NCBI GenBank assembly: GCA_963968595.1
Contig: CAXAHJ010000001.1
Coordinates: 124,001-188,000, forward strand
Source: GCA-2730975 sp937893275
GTDB lineage: Bacteria > Verrucomicrobiota > Verrucomicrobiia > Opitutales > Seribacteraceae
Direction of reading: 5' to 3'
Length of the DNA: 64,000 nucleotides
Under the pieces are notes generated by a model. It saw only the letters and a program-made list of their open reading frames with translations. It made no database searches and was not told the DNA's origin. A program made the position numbers and the translations under genes. Positions within the stretch are counted from its first letter, which is position 1; each line of letters opens with the position of its first letter. Shown piece after piece: positions 17,439 through 25,155 of this stretch.

Positions 17439-18641
17439 TTAATCGACAACATCGGTAATGTTGCCGGCCCCAATAGTCTTGCCTCCTTCGCGGATGGCAA
17501 AACGTTGTCCAGATTCCATTGCGATAGGCTTTTGTAATTCTATGCTCACACCTAAGTTGTCTCCGGGCATAACCATCTCAACGCCCTCAGGTAGTTCTAC
17601 GACGCCTGTAACATCAGCAGTACCAAAAAAGAATTGCGGGCGGTATCCCTTGAAAAACGGGGTGTGGCGACCACCTTCATCTTTATTCAACACATAAATT
17701 TGAGCGTTGGCCTTGGAGTGCGGCTTTATGGTACCTGGCTTTGCAAGCACGTGACCGCGTTGAACATCCTCCTGTGCAACTCCTCGAAGCAAAACCCCGA
17801 CATTGTCACCAGCTTGTCCTTGCCCCAGTTCCTTGCGAAACATCTCAACCCCCGTACAGGTGGTGGTACGAGACTCCGCAAGTCCGACAAGCTCAACATC
17901 TTCACCGACTTTGAGGGTGCCGCGCTCTATTCTGCCTGTGGCTACTGTTCCGCGACCAGTAATCGAGAAGACATCTTCGACCGCCATTAAAAAAGGTTTA
18001 TCAACATCACGAACTGGTTCTTCAATCTCGCCATCAATGGTTTCCATCAATTGCTGAATTGCAGGAAGACCCAGTTCACCCTCGTCATCTTCAAGAGCCT
18101 TAGTTGCTGAGCCCCGAACGATTTTAGCATTATCTCCGTCAAAGTCGTACTTGCTTAGCAAATCCCGTATTTCCATATCCACCAACTCTACAAGTTCCTC
18201 GTCATCGCCTTGCATGAGATCGCATTTATTAAGAAAAACAACGACATTAGGTACATCAACTTGTCGGGCCAATAATATATGTTCCCGCGTTTGGGGCATT
18301 GGCCCAGTCGTGGCGTCCACAACAAGGATCGCACCATCCATTTGAGCGGCTCCAGTGATCATGTTTTTGACAAAGTCCGCATGCCCTGGACAATCAACAT
18401 GGGCATAGTGGCGAGCATCCGACTCATACTCGACATGAGACACGGCAATAGTCACAATTTTAGAGGAGTCGCGAACGGTCCCTCCTTTTGCGATATCCGC
18501 ATAACTTTTTATCTCAGCAAAACCTTTTTTGGATTGAGCGTGAAGAATAGCAGCAGTCAATGTGGTCTTACCATGATCCACATGTCCTATAGTGCCGACA
18601 TTAACGTGAGGTTTTGTCCGTTCGAACTGTTTTTTAGCCAT
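17439..18641 (-). CDS. tuf: Elongation factor Tu (variant switch I)
   Basis: GTPase that delivers aminoacyl-tRNA to the ribosome; 400 residues. G1 GHVDHGKT (19-26), G3 DCPGH (83-87, with the catalytic His at 87), G4 NKCD and G5 GSATKAL are present, and domains II/III look standard (GRGTVATGRIERG, EGGRHTPFFKGYRPQFF). Switch I is unusual: where most bacteria have EKARGITI, this protein has VRDSSKIVTI (residues 56-65), keeping the Mg-binding Thr (T64) but losing RGI. I recall a similar AKGGTVRD-containing form from planctomycete EF-Tu, so it is probably lineage-specific, not damage. It lies between tRNA-Thr and tRNA-Trp, upstream of secE, and no tuf follows fusA. Confidence 0.97.
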   Translation of the reverse strand: MAKKQFERTKPHVNVGTIGHVDHGKTTLTAAILHAQSKKGFAEIKSYADIAKGGTVRDSSKIVTIAVSHVEYESDARHYAHVDCPGHADFVKNMITGAAQMDGAILVVDATTGPMPQTREHILLARQVDVPNVVVFLNKCDLMQGDDEELVELVDMEIRDLLSKYDFDGDNAKIVRGSATKALEDDEGELGLPAIQQLMETIDGEIEEPVRDVDKPFLMAVEDVFSITGRGTVATGRIERGTLKVGEDVELVGLAESRTTTCTGVEMFRKELGQGQAGDNVGVLLRGVAQEDVQRGHVLAKPGTIKPHSKANAQIYVLNKDEGGRHTPFFKGYRPQFFFGTADVTGVVELPEGVEMVMPGDNLGVSIELQKPIAMESGQRFAIREGGKTIGAGNITDVVD

Positions 18642-18685
18642 TAGTGCGGTATTGTTAAGTATTGAAAATAAAGAAGATTTTTACA

Positions 18686-18761
<76 letters not shown>

Positions 18762-18892
18762 GAGAAAAAGCATGGGTCGCAAGTGAGATGTAAATCGAGA
18801 TTACAAGGGTGGAAAAAAAGCTGAAGCTGGGATTCAGGGTAAATCGAAGTGGAATATCAAGGCGAGAAAACCGAATCTCGTCAAGAGTATTC

Positions 18893-18911
18893 CGAACTTC
18901 TTAAAAGTTCG
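18893..18911. terminator. Putative hairpin at the end of the exb-type operon
   Basis: CGAACTTCTTAAAAGTTCG forms a 7-bp stem (CGAACTT/AAGTTCG) with a 5-nt loop and begins 7 nt beyond the stop codon of the minus-strand gene ending at 18918. There is no run of U after it, so intrinsic termination is uncertain; it could be a transcript-end stabiliser. Confidence 0.35.
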
Positions 18912-18917
18912 CCGAAA

Positions 18918-19640
18918 TCAAGGGGAAACCGTAGCAAGGTAGTAACCATCCGCCAAAGCCAAAGAAGGAGCAAGTTGGAGAAGCTCGCTCAACAAAAGTT
19001 CATCTACAATTTCATTGCCAGACGATGTTGCCGATACGAGTGGACCCGCTAGATTATGATTGAGTATCGTAAAAACAAACTCCACTTTCCGCCATAGCTC
19101 CCCTTCGCCCCCTTGCTCCAGATTTCGCAAGGGGAAGGATCGAGAAATCACGGGGTTCTGCCGACCATGCACAAAAACTTTAAGTGCGGGAGGAACATGT
19201 TCATGTTTAGCAAAATGCGGCTTCTCCGACTTACCAAAAGTCGAGAGAGGTCGCCTCAGGAAGGTTGAATCTAAAATATTGTTGATCGATGGCGGCGACA
19301 ACAATTCGCGTTCGGCCAAAGCCTCAACCCACGGATCGCCAACAATAAGAGATGGGGGATATGAGTCCAGTCCCGGTGAAATCGGCAAGTACGTTGAAAG
19401 GTCAAAAGTTCCTTGAGAATAGTCACTTGGCAAATAAATGACAGATGAATCTAAGAATAACAAATGGTCCAAGAGAATTGACGGGGGGGACTCCATTCGA
19501 ACCCAAGGTTGTGAAGCTGGGGACTGGGCAGGCAAACCGTAGATTTTAAATGGCTCATAAATTTGTGCGACTGTAAACGCTCCTGCAAAAACAATGGAAA
19601 GTATCAGGAAAAACAAACCGTGCCCAAACAATGCGTTCAT
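18918..19640 (-). CDS. Unknown membrane-anchored protein in the TonB position of an ExbB-ExbD operon
   Basis: The 240-residue product is not a recognised family. It has one N-terminal membrane helix (about 8-28), then a Pro/Ser-rich region, and no cysteine. The C-terminal ~60 residues (KVEFVFTILNHNLAGPLVSA, then SSGNEIVDELLLSELL and GYYLATV) resemble the pattern of a TonB C-terminal domain: a strand, a turn, SSGN then an acidic helix, then a final strand. Its ATG overlaps the exbD stop by 4 nt (ATGA), and it closes the TPR-exbB-exbD operon. Position, membrane anchor and the weak C-terminal pattern suggest an energy-transducer role; this is inference. No TonB-type (EP)n(KP)n spacer is present. 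Confidence 0.75.
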   Translation of the reverse strand: MNALFGHGLFFLILSIVFAGAFTVAQIYEPFKIYGLPAQSPASQPWVRMESPPSILLDHLLFLDSSVIYLPSDYSQGTFDLSTYLPISPGLDSYPPSLIVGDPWVEALAERELLSPPSINNILDSTFLRRPLSTFGKSEKPHFAKHEHVPPALKVFVHGRQNPVISRSFPLRNLEQGGEGELWRKVEFVFTILNHNLAGPLVSATSSGNEIVDELLLSELLQLAPSLALADGYYLATVSP

Positions 19641-20089
19641 GGCAGAAAAGAAGATTTGGGATTTACGCCCACGAGAATAGTTTCAATACTTCGGACACGC
19701 AACGCATCGCAGATTCGCACGAATGACTCGAGCCTCACCTCCCGATCGGCCTGAACTAACAGCTTTAGGTTACCCGGCTCGGGCTTTTTCAAACGAACAA
19801 GTGCTTGATCTAATGTTTCGAAGGAAAGCCGTTCGCCATTGAGAAACAACATTCCGTTTATCCCAATGAAAAGAGTTCCATGGCATAATGCGCCATCGAT
19901 AATTCCGGATCCAGTGGAAGCTGACGGCAGCTCAACTGCCATGCCTTGAGATTTTAACTGCTGATTTTGACTCAAATACAAAGAAACGCCGAACAAAAGA
20001 ATAAGGTCCAGAAAGGGAACAGAAAAGGGAGCTCGACGAGCTCGGTTCCGAGCATCCACAAACTCAAAGCGCAGGAAAGTTGATTTCAA
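19637..20089 (-). CDS. exbD: ExbD/TolR-family proton-channel protein (TTG start)
   Basis: Partner of ExbB in a proton-driven inner-membrane motor. One N-terminal membrane helix holds SVPFLDLILLFGVSLYL; Asp28 is at the position of the essential protonatable Asp of ExbD/TolR. The periplasmic part ends with the usual LLVQADREVRLESFVRICDA fold. I start it at TTG 20089-20087, giving MKSTFLRFEF and 150 residues. TTG overlaps the exbB stop as TTGA, and a strong GGAGG (complement at 20100-20104) sits 10 nt upstream. The longer reading from ATG 20182 would overlap exbB by ~97 nt and add an implausible N-terminus. Confidence 0.85.
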   Translation of the reverse strand: MKSTFLRFEFVDARNRARRAPFSVPFLDLILLFGVSLYLSQNQQLKSQGMAVELPSASTGSGIIDGALCHGTLFIGINGMLFLNGERLSFETLDQALVRLKKPEPGNLKLLVQADREVRLESFVRICDALRVRSIETILVGVNPKSSFLP

Positions 20090-20742
20090 GAAGAATCGGC
20101 CTCCAAAACAGTTGATGAGAAAACCTGTTGGTCGCTTTGTGCTTCTAGCGTCAAATACCTGTAGATCCCATGGGCAGACCATTCCATGTCACGGATGATC
20201 GAATCCACTCGGGATCGTAGAAATTCTTTACCGCAATATGCAAGCATCGCAATTGACAATCCTAAAGCTGTAGTTAAAAGAGCCGAGGAAAAATCTAGGT
20301 TGGGATTTACTGTTGCGTCCTGTGACCCAAGTCTTTGAAGGGAGTCCAAACAAGCCAAAACACTTCCAAGCAAACCAAGCATTGGAGATAATCCCGCTAC
20401 GGTACCGAGAAGTCTTTGGCGCTTGGCCAATGTCGGAATTTCAAGCATCGCTACAGATTGAATCGCCTCTTGAATTTCTTGCTTGGAACTATTTCTGTGA
20501 AGCAAGGCAGCACGGACTAAAGCCGCAACAGGGCCCTGTGTTTCCTCGCAAAGAGTGAGAGCCTCTAGAGATCTATTTTTTTTTAACAAATTTATAATCC
20601 CATCGAGAAAATCACTCGCGTTTATTTGAACTTTTTGGAAAAAGGTTGTTCGCTCAAAAAAAACCGTAACCCCAAAGACAGCCATCCCGAGTAACGGCCA
20701 TGCCACAGGACCTGCGACATCAAAAACATTCAGATATTTCAT
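20086..20742 (-). CDS. exbB: ExbB/TolQ/MotA-family proton-channel protein
   Basis: The 218-residue inner-membrane protein has a first membrane segment near residues 10-30 (GPVAWPLLGMAVFGVTVFFE), a cytoplasmic loop, and two further helices. These are LLGTVAGLSPMLGLLGSVLA (about 110-130) and SALLTTALGLSIAMLAY (about 160-176), the MotA/TolQ/ExbB domain. The TT of the last helix matches the pore-lining Thr. It starts with ATG overlapping the TPR gene stop (ATGA) and ends in TTGA overlap with exbD. With ExbD it should convert proton-motive force into motion of the downstream TonB-like protein or of the TPR partner. Confidence 0.88.
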   Translation of the reverse strand: MKYLNVFDVAGPVAWPLLGMAVFGVTVFFERTTFFQKVQINASDFLDGIINLLKKNRSLEALTLCEETQGPVAALVRAALLHRNSSKQEIQEAIQSVAMLEIPTLAKRQRLLGTVAGLSPMLGLLGSVLACLDSLQRLGSQDATVNPNLDFSSALLTTALGLSIAMLAYCGKEFLRSRVDSIIRDMEWSAHGIYRYLTLEAQSDQQVFSSTVLEADSS

Positions 20743-23342
20743 GGCTCTGGAGAAATGCTTTCGGTTTCGTTTGGAGAAAATCTGGCTCGGGCGAGATTAC
20801 GTCCCGGCAAACCATGTGCCAACAACATCCGATATACACTTCTGGCACCATTGGAATCCCCCTCCCTATCGAGAATCTCTCCCAAATCAAGCAAACTGCG
20901 AGAAATCCAATATTTGCCTGAGCCCTTAACATTTGAAAATCGATTGATGTCCGATAAAAAGAATTTTATTATATCTCGAAAGTATATAACTTTAGCCCTT
21001 TTCACATCTTCCATCCTTCGGAAAACTAAACCTTCCTTATACGCAGCTTCTGCATGCATCTCCGGTGAATGCCCTTGTACGCTTTTGAGCTCGCCATAAG
21101 CTTCTGCAACTTCAAAAAGTTTTTGACGATCATTTCGAGCAAGAGCCAAAAGGCAATCAACTCTGAGCATAGCAGCAGAATTTTTTTCGGGGTGATCCCT
21201 GTAGAGCTTATTGCCGAGCAGCTGTTCGCATAATTCGAGCGCCGACCCAAACTCATTCCTCCTGCGAAGAAAATTGGCTTGGCGAAGACGTGCGTAGAAA
21301 ACAAGTTCGTTGTCGGGATATTCTTGGATCAAGCGCTCCAGTAAATCTACGCCCTCTTTTAAATTTTCATCCATACCGCGTCGTTCAAGATGAAGAGCTG
21401 CTTCATACAGGGCTCTAGGTGCATATCGACTCTTCTTGAATCCGTCTGCCAAACGCAGAAGATTACGTTGTGCCTCATCGAGCCGATTTCCAGATGCGTG
21501 ATGGTATGCCTCGATTAGATATGCAAAAGCCGATTCGTCAGAATGGGGATATGTGAGGTGCAATTTGTTGAAAATTTCCGCAGCTTGATGCTCCTGACTA
21601 GATTCCAAAAAAGCTCTTCCCTTGGTCAACAAGACCTGAGCCCTTACTTTGTTATCCAGATCTACAGAAAAACCTTCCGCTCCTGTTAAAAAATCACTCA
21701 CTCTCTCGGATTTTTTTAACGCCTCTTCTGGCTTATTCATCTGCAACGCCAAGCTTGCATCCATCCAAAGTAGACGAACTGTCAAATCTCTCGGCACTTG
21801 CTTTTCATTATTATTCAAAAGTAGACGAGTTCTTTCGGAAGCAACTTTTAGATGATTATGTTCTCTCAAATGCACCAGCAGATTCCACTCTGCTTTCCAA
21901 AGTAATTCGCCAGAATCTTCCACATTTGAGAATTCATCCAGCAAATCTATTGATTTTTCTATGTCGTCTGTTGCTAGAAATGAATTGATTGCCTGAGATA
22001 GAGCCCTGTCGGAAATCAAATGACTTTTCGCAGATGAATGAACTTCCAGATATAAGGCGGCCGCACTATCGTAGTCACCTGCTAGAAAATGGCAATCTGC
22101 GACTTGCAGTGAAAGACCGTTCCGTTCATCGGGATTTTCTTCCAATTTACTCAATCTCCTGAGGAAATCGGCGGTCAAGCGATATTTTGGGGGATTTCCC
22201 CTCCATGCGGCTGCGGCAAGAGCTCTTATGGCGTCAGGTTTTTGGGGTGATCCTGGAAATTCTTCCATTATCCGCAGGGCGCATCTCTCCGCTACGGCAT
22301 TTTGCTTAAGCTCCAATGCAAGCTTTAACCTCATGACGAGAATTGTTTCCGATAATTTATGGTTAGGCAATTTTAAGATATTGTCTAAAAATAACGTGAT
22401 TTTTTCATTTACCTCAAACCGGCTAGTTAACAAACGAAGCCCCATCTCCATCCATTCATGGTTTGTTCCAGTCTCTACTAGCGATTCGAGTACGGCTCGT
22501 CCCGTATCGTCTTCAGGTGATGATAAAACTCCGTAAAGCAAAAGCAGGCGGTCTCGCCAAATGCCTTTTTCATTGCCCGCTAATTCGAGCTGGTGTCTCA
22601 ACTCCTCGAGTGCCTCAGCTTTCTTGCCAAGAGAGTTAAGTACCATAACATATTGTACGGCAAATTCTTGACCAGCAGGACGACCGCGAAATTCCTCCAT
22701 TTGTCGCTTGAGGTTCGCGGCGAGTACTTCACTTCCTCCAGTCTCTAAAATTTCATTGCGATAACGCAAAAGCCTAAAATCCGCTCGACGCTCAAGAGTA
22801 ATCGCCATCTTGAGTGCCTGAGAATGGAGGGCTTCTGATTCGGCAGCAGAAGGAGCGACCATCCCTTGTAAGAATACAACCCAGGAACGGTTGTCCTCAC
22901 TCACGTCTTGAGACTTTAGTTCCACCATCAATTCATTGAGACCTTTCACATCTCTCTCCAGAAAGGAAATCAGGGCAAGATGTAGCAACACCTCACCACT
23001 TTGCTCGCCTAAGTGCTCCAGTATTTTCAACTCTTCCTTCGCTAGCTCGATTTCGCCAATCGCCAAGAAGGAAGAAGTTAATCCAAGGCGGAGTTTGCGT
23101 ACTTCTCTCTGTGGGACTTGAGCCTTTGCGGCATTTTCCAAAGCGTCCTTGTATAATGAAATCGCAATACGAGGGAGACCAACCTGCAGGGCGTCCGAGG
23201 CAGCACTCTCGTTTAAAGCAAATTGCAACCTCAAGCGCGTTTCTTCGACTGTCCCACACAAAACACTCCAAGGAACCAACATGGAGACTAAAAACACTTT
23301 TGGGAAAATCCGGAATTGAAATTTAGGAACTAGTCGTGTCAT
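20739..23342 (-). CDS. Secreted tetratricopeptide-repeat protein of the ExbB-ExbD operon
   Basis: An 867-residue protein starting with a basic N-terminus and hydrophobic stretch (KVFLVSMLVPWSVLCG, about 15-30) that reads as a signal peptide, so it is probably periplasmic. The rest is nearly all helical and built from degenerate TPR-like units, for example ALYEAALHLERRG, YPDNELVFYARLRQANFLRR, YPHSDESAFAYLIEAYHHA. It is first in the operon, and its stop overlaps exbB (ATGA). TPR proteins next to ExbB/ExbD occur in Verrucomicrobia and Bacteroidetes-like systems, where they may scaffold the Ton complex in the periplasm; that role is inferred. Codon use matches its neighbours. Confidence 0.85.
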   Translation of the reverse strand: MTRLVPKFQFRIFPKVFLVSMLVPWSVLCGTVEETRLRLQFALNESAASDALQVGLPRIAISLYKDALENAAKAQVPQREVRKLRLGLTSSFLAIGEIELAKEELKILEHLGEQSGEVLLHLALISFLERDVKGLNELMVELKSQDVSEDNRSWVVFLQGMVAPSAAESEALHSQALKMAITLERRADFRLLRYRNEILETGGSEVLAANLKRQMEEFRGRPAGQEFAVQYVMVLNSLGKKAEALEELRHQLELAGNEKGIWRDRLLLLYGVLSSPEDDTGRAVLESLVETGTNHEWMEMGLRLLTSRFEVNEKITLFLDNILKLPNHKLSETILVMRLKLALELKQNAVAERCALRIMEEFPGSPQKPDAIRALAAAAWRGNPPKYRLTADFLRRLSKLEENPDERNGLSLQVADCHFLAGDYDSAAALYLEVHSSAKSHLISDRALSQAINSFLATDDIEKSIDLLDEFSNVEDSGELLWKAEWNLLVHLREHNHLKVASERTRLLLNNNEKQVPRDLTVRLLWMDASLALQMNKPEEALKKSERVSDFLTGAEGFSVDLDNKVRAQVLLTKGRAFLESSQEHQAAEIFNKLHLTYPHSDESAFAYLIEAYHHASGNRLDEAQRNLLRLADGFKKSRYAPRALYEAALHLERRGMDENLKEGVDLLERLIQEYPDNELVFYARLRQANFLRRRNEFGSALELCEQLLGNKLYRDHPEKNSAAMLRVDCLLALARNDRQKLFEVAEAYGELKSVQGHSPEMHAEAAYKEGLVFRRMEDVKRAKVIYFRDIIKFFLSDINRFSNVKGSGKYWISRSLLDLGEILDREGDSNGARSVYRMLLAHGLPGRNLARARFSPNETESISPEP

Positions 23343-23388
23343 TTTAAAATAAGCCGATTAAAGGCAGATTTTGGATTTTGCAAAGCAG

Positions 23389-23394
23389 ATTATA
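23389..23394 (-). promoter_or_regulatory. Putative -10 element for the TPR-exb operon
   Basis: A consensus TATAAT on the minus strand lies 47-52 nt upstream of the TPR gene ATG, in the 130-nt divergent space shared with tRNA-Gly. No good -35 is found at 16-18 nt, so only the -10 is supported. Confidence 0.35.
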
Positions 23395-23472
23395 ATGTTT
23401 AGGCAAACTTGACATTACACTTTCCAATTGACGCAAGGTTACTCAATATACAGAGATATTAAAACATAATAT

Positions 23473-23548
<76 letters not shown>

Positions 23549-23602
23549 TTCAGAGTCACAAAACGAAAAGTTGATTTTTTGACTTTTGGATCATCTTAAT
23601 TT

Positions 23603-24376
23603 TTAAATTTGATGATTTAGGAAAGACAAGACCGTGCTATGTATTTCTGGACTTGCGGCAACCGTTGAATCACTACCTGCGGCATCCTCGCCAATCCAGT
23701 TTGTTATTTTGCCACCTGCTCCTTGAATGATAGGAATTGCTCCATGAAAATCCCACGGGTTTACAATGGGGTCTAACATTACATCGGCCTTTCCTGTAGC
23801 CACCAAGTAATAGCCGTAACAATCTCCCCATGTTCGACAGTAGGCAACTTTTTTTAACAGACTGTTCCAACCGGACTCACTGCGATGAGTTAAAATATCT
23901 CTTTCGTCAGTTGCCAGAACGACCCATTCGCCACATGGGCCAGGTTCACGTACAGATACTTCCCTGGCATCCAGCAAGGCAACATTGCCATCGCCGACAA
24001 GCAACTGCCCTCCTAAGGCTGGCAAATGTATAGCACCCAAAACCGGTTTGCCATGAAATTGCAGACACAAAACCGTACCAAAGAGAGGAACGCCTGCCAC
24101 AAAGCTTTTCGTCCCATCAATCGGATCCACCAACCAAGTCCATTCCGCCTCCTCGCGAACAGGCTCAAATTCCTCACCTACAATACCATGCTTAGGAAAG
24201 TGTTCACTTATTCGTTTGCGTAACAACTGTTCGGCTTGACGGTCAGCTTGTGTTACGGGAGAAGCATCTTTTTTTTTGGTAACCTTAAGACTTGGATCGC
24301 GAAAGTATTTGAGGATCAACTCACCACTTTCGCGAGTCCAGTCGAGTACAAGATTTTGAAATTGATCCAAGTTCAT
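23603..24376 (-). CDS. Inositol-phosphatase family enzyme, likely HisN-type histidinol-phosphatase
   Basis: A 257-residue Mg-dependent phosphomonoesterase of the inositol monophosphatase (FIG) superfamily. Metal-site motifs are intact: GEE at 67-69, DPIDGT at 84-89, and NPWDFHGA with the third Asp at about 209. The WLVDPIDGTKSFVAGVPLFG form, with a charged residue then SF after DGT and a VPLFGT follow-on, is closer to HisN histidinol-phosphatases than to SuhB, so a role in histidine synthesis is possible. It is monocistronic, convergent to tRNA-Gly and divergent from the exonuclease gene. Substrate cannot be fixed from sequence alone. Confidence 0.85.
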   Translation of the reverse strand: MNLDQFQNLVLDWTRESGELILKYFRDPSLKVTKKKDASPVTQADRQAEQLLRKRISEHFPKHGIVGEEFEPVREEAEWTWLVDPIDGTKSFVAGVPLFGTVLCLQFHGKPVLGAIHLPALGGQLLVGDGNVALLDAREVSVREPGPCGEWVVLATDERDILTHRSESGWNSLLKKVAYCRTWGDCYGYYLVATGKADVMLDPIVNPWDFHGAIPIIQGAGGKITNWIGEDAAGSDSTVAASPEIHSTVLSFLNHQI

Positions 24377-24441
24377 GGTGTAGAATATCGTTTGATGGAC
24401 AATATGATGGCTTTCAAAAATTTGGCAATCGGATCCTTGCT

Positions 24442-25101
24442 ATGAGTTGGACTCGTTCAAAAATCGCAGTTCTTGATTTCGAAGGAGAAATCAGAACAGG
24501 AGTAGTAGAATTTGGGATAGTTATAATTAAAGGATCGCAAATAATATCGACAGAGACAAAACAATGCCGCCCTAGAGGAAAACTTCAGCAAAAAAGTATC
24601 GAGATACATGGTCTTAGAGAAAGAGAGTTGGCGGGACTGGAGACTTTTCAAAAAAAACAAAGTTATTTTGCTGAGCTACGGTGTTCAGTAGATGTATTTT
24701 GTGCTCACCACGCTAGTGTCGAAGAGAATTTATTGAAGAACGCATGGCCTTATCGTCCAATACGCAACGAACATCAGGATCTTCATTGGGGTCCATGGGT
24801 GGATACTCACAGACTTTACAAAAAGCTATATCCTGATATTGGCAATTACTCGCTGGCACATTTGGTCAGCACCTTTGAGCTAAGAAACGATTTAGAAAAA
24901 AATGCCTTGATTTATTGTCCGCAAGGCAGACAAAAATATCATTGTGCCCTTTACGACACCTTGGCTTCGGCCCTGTTGCTTACAAGATTATCGGAACTAC
25001 CAAAGATTTCAGAGGCAAGCCTAGAGTGGATGATCGAGGCGAGTGCTTCAGGGCAAAAAAAGAGCGATCACCTGACCCAAGCATCTCTCTTTGATCGTTA
25101 A
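24442..25101 (+). CDS. DEDD-type 3'-5' exonuclease domain protein
   Basis: A 219-residue protein with the RNase T / DNA polymerase III epsilon fold. Motif I is DFE at 12-14 (D12, E14). Motif II is AHHASVE (88-94), where the usual Asp is replaced by Glu94. Motif III is HCALYD (H167, D172), the DEDDh arrangement. It probably acts on single-stranded DNA or RNA ends. The start ATG follows a GGA at a usable distance. The gene faces gyrA convergently with 54 nt between stops and is divergent from the HisN-like gene. It is not linked to any replication operon, so the biological substrate is unknown. Confidence 0.82.
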   Translation: MSWTRSKIAVLDFEGEIRTGVVEFGIVIIKGSQIISTETKQCRPRGKLQQKSIEIHGLRERELAGLETFQKKQSYFAELRCSVDVFCAHHASVEENLLKNAWPYRPIRNEHQDLHWGPWVDTHRLYKKLYPDIGNYSLAHLVSTFELRNDLEKNALIYCPQGRQKYHCALYDTLASALLLTRLSELPKISEASLEWMIEASASGQKKSDHLTQASLFDR

Positions 25102-25155
25102 GATCATCGAGTATTCGAAGAAGGTATCCCTTGCTAGTTTGGAAAATGTTTTAAA

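Noticed and set aside
23566..23587. AT-rich inverted repeat after tRNA-Gly as terminator
   Set aside because: The AAAAGT/ACTTTT stem is only 6 bp, all but one pair A-T, and no consistent U-tract follows.
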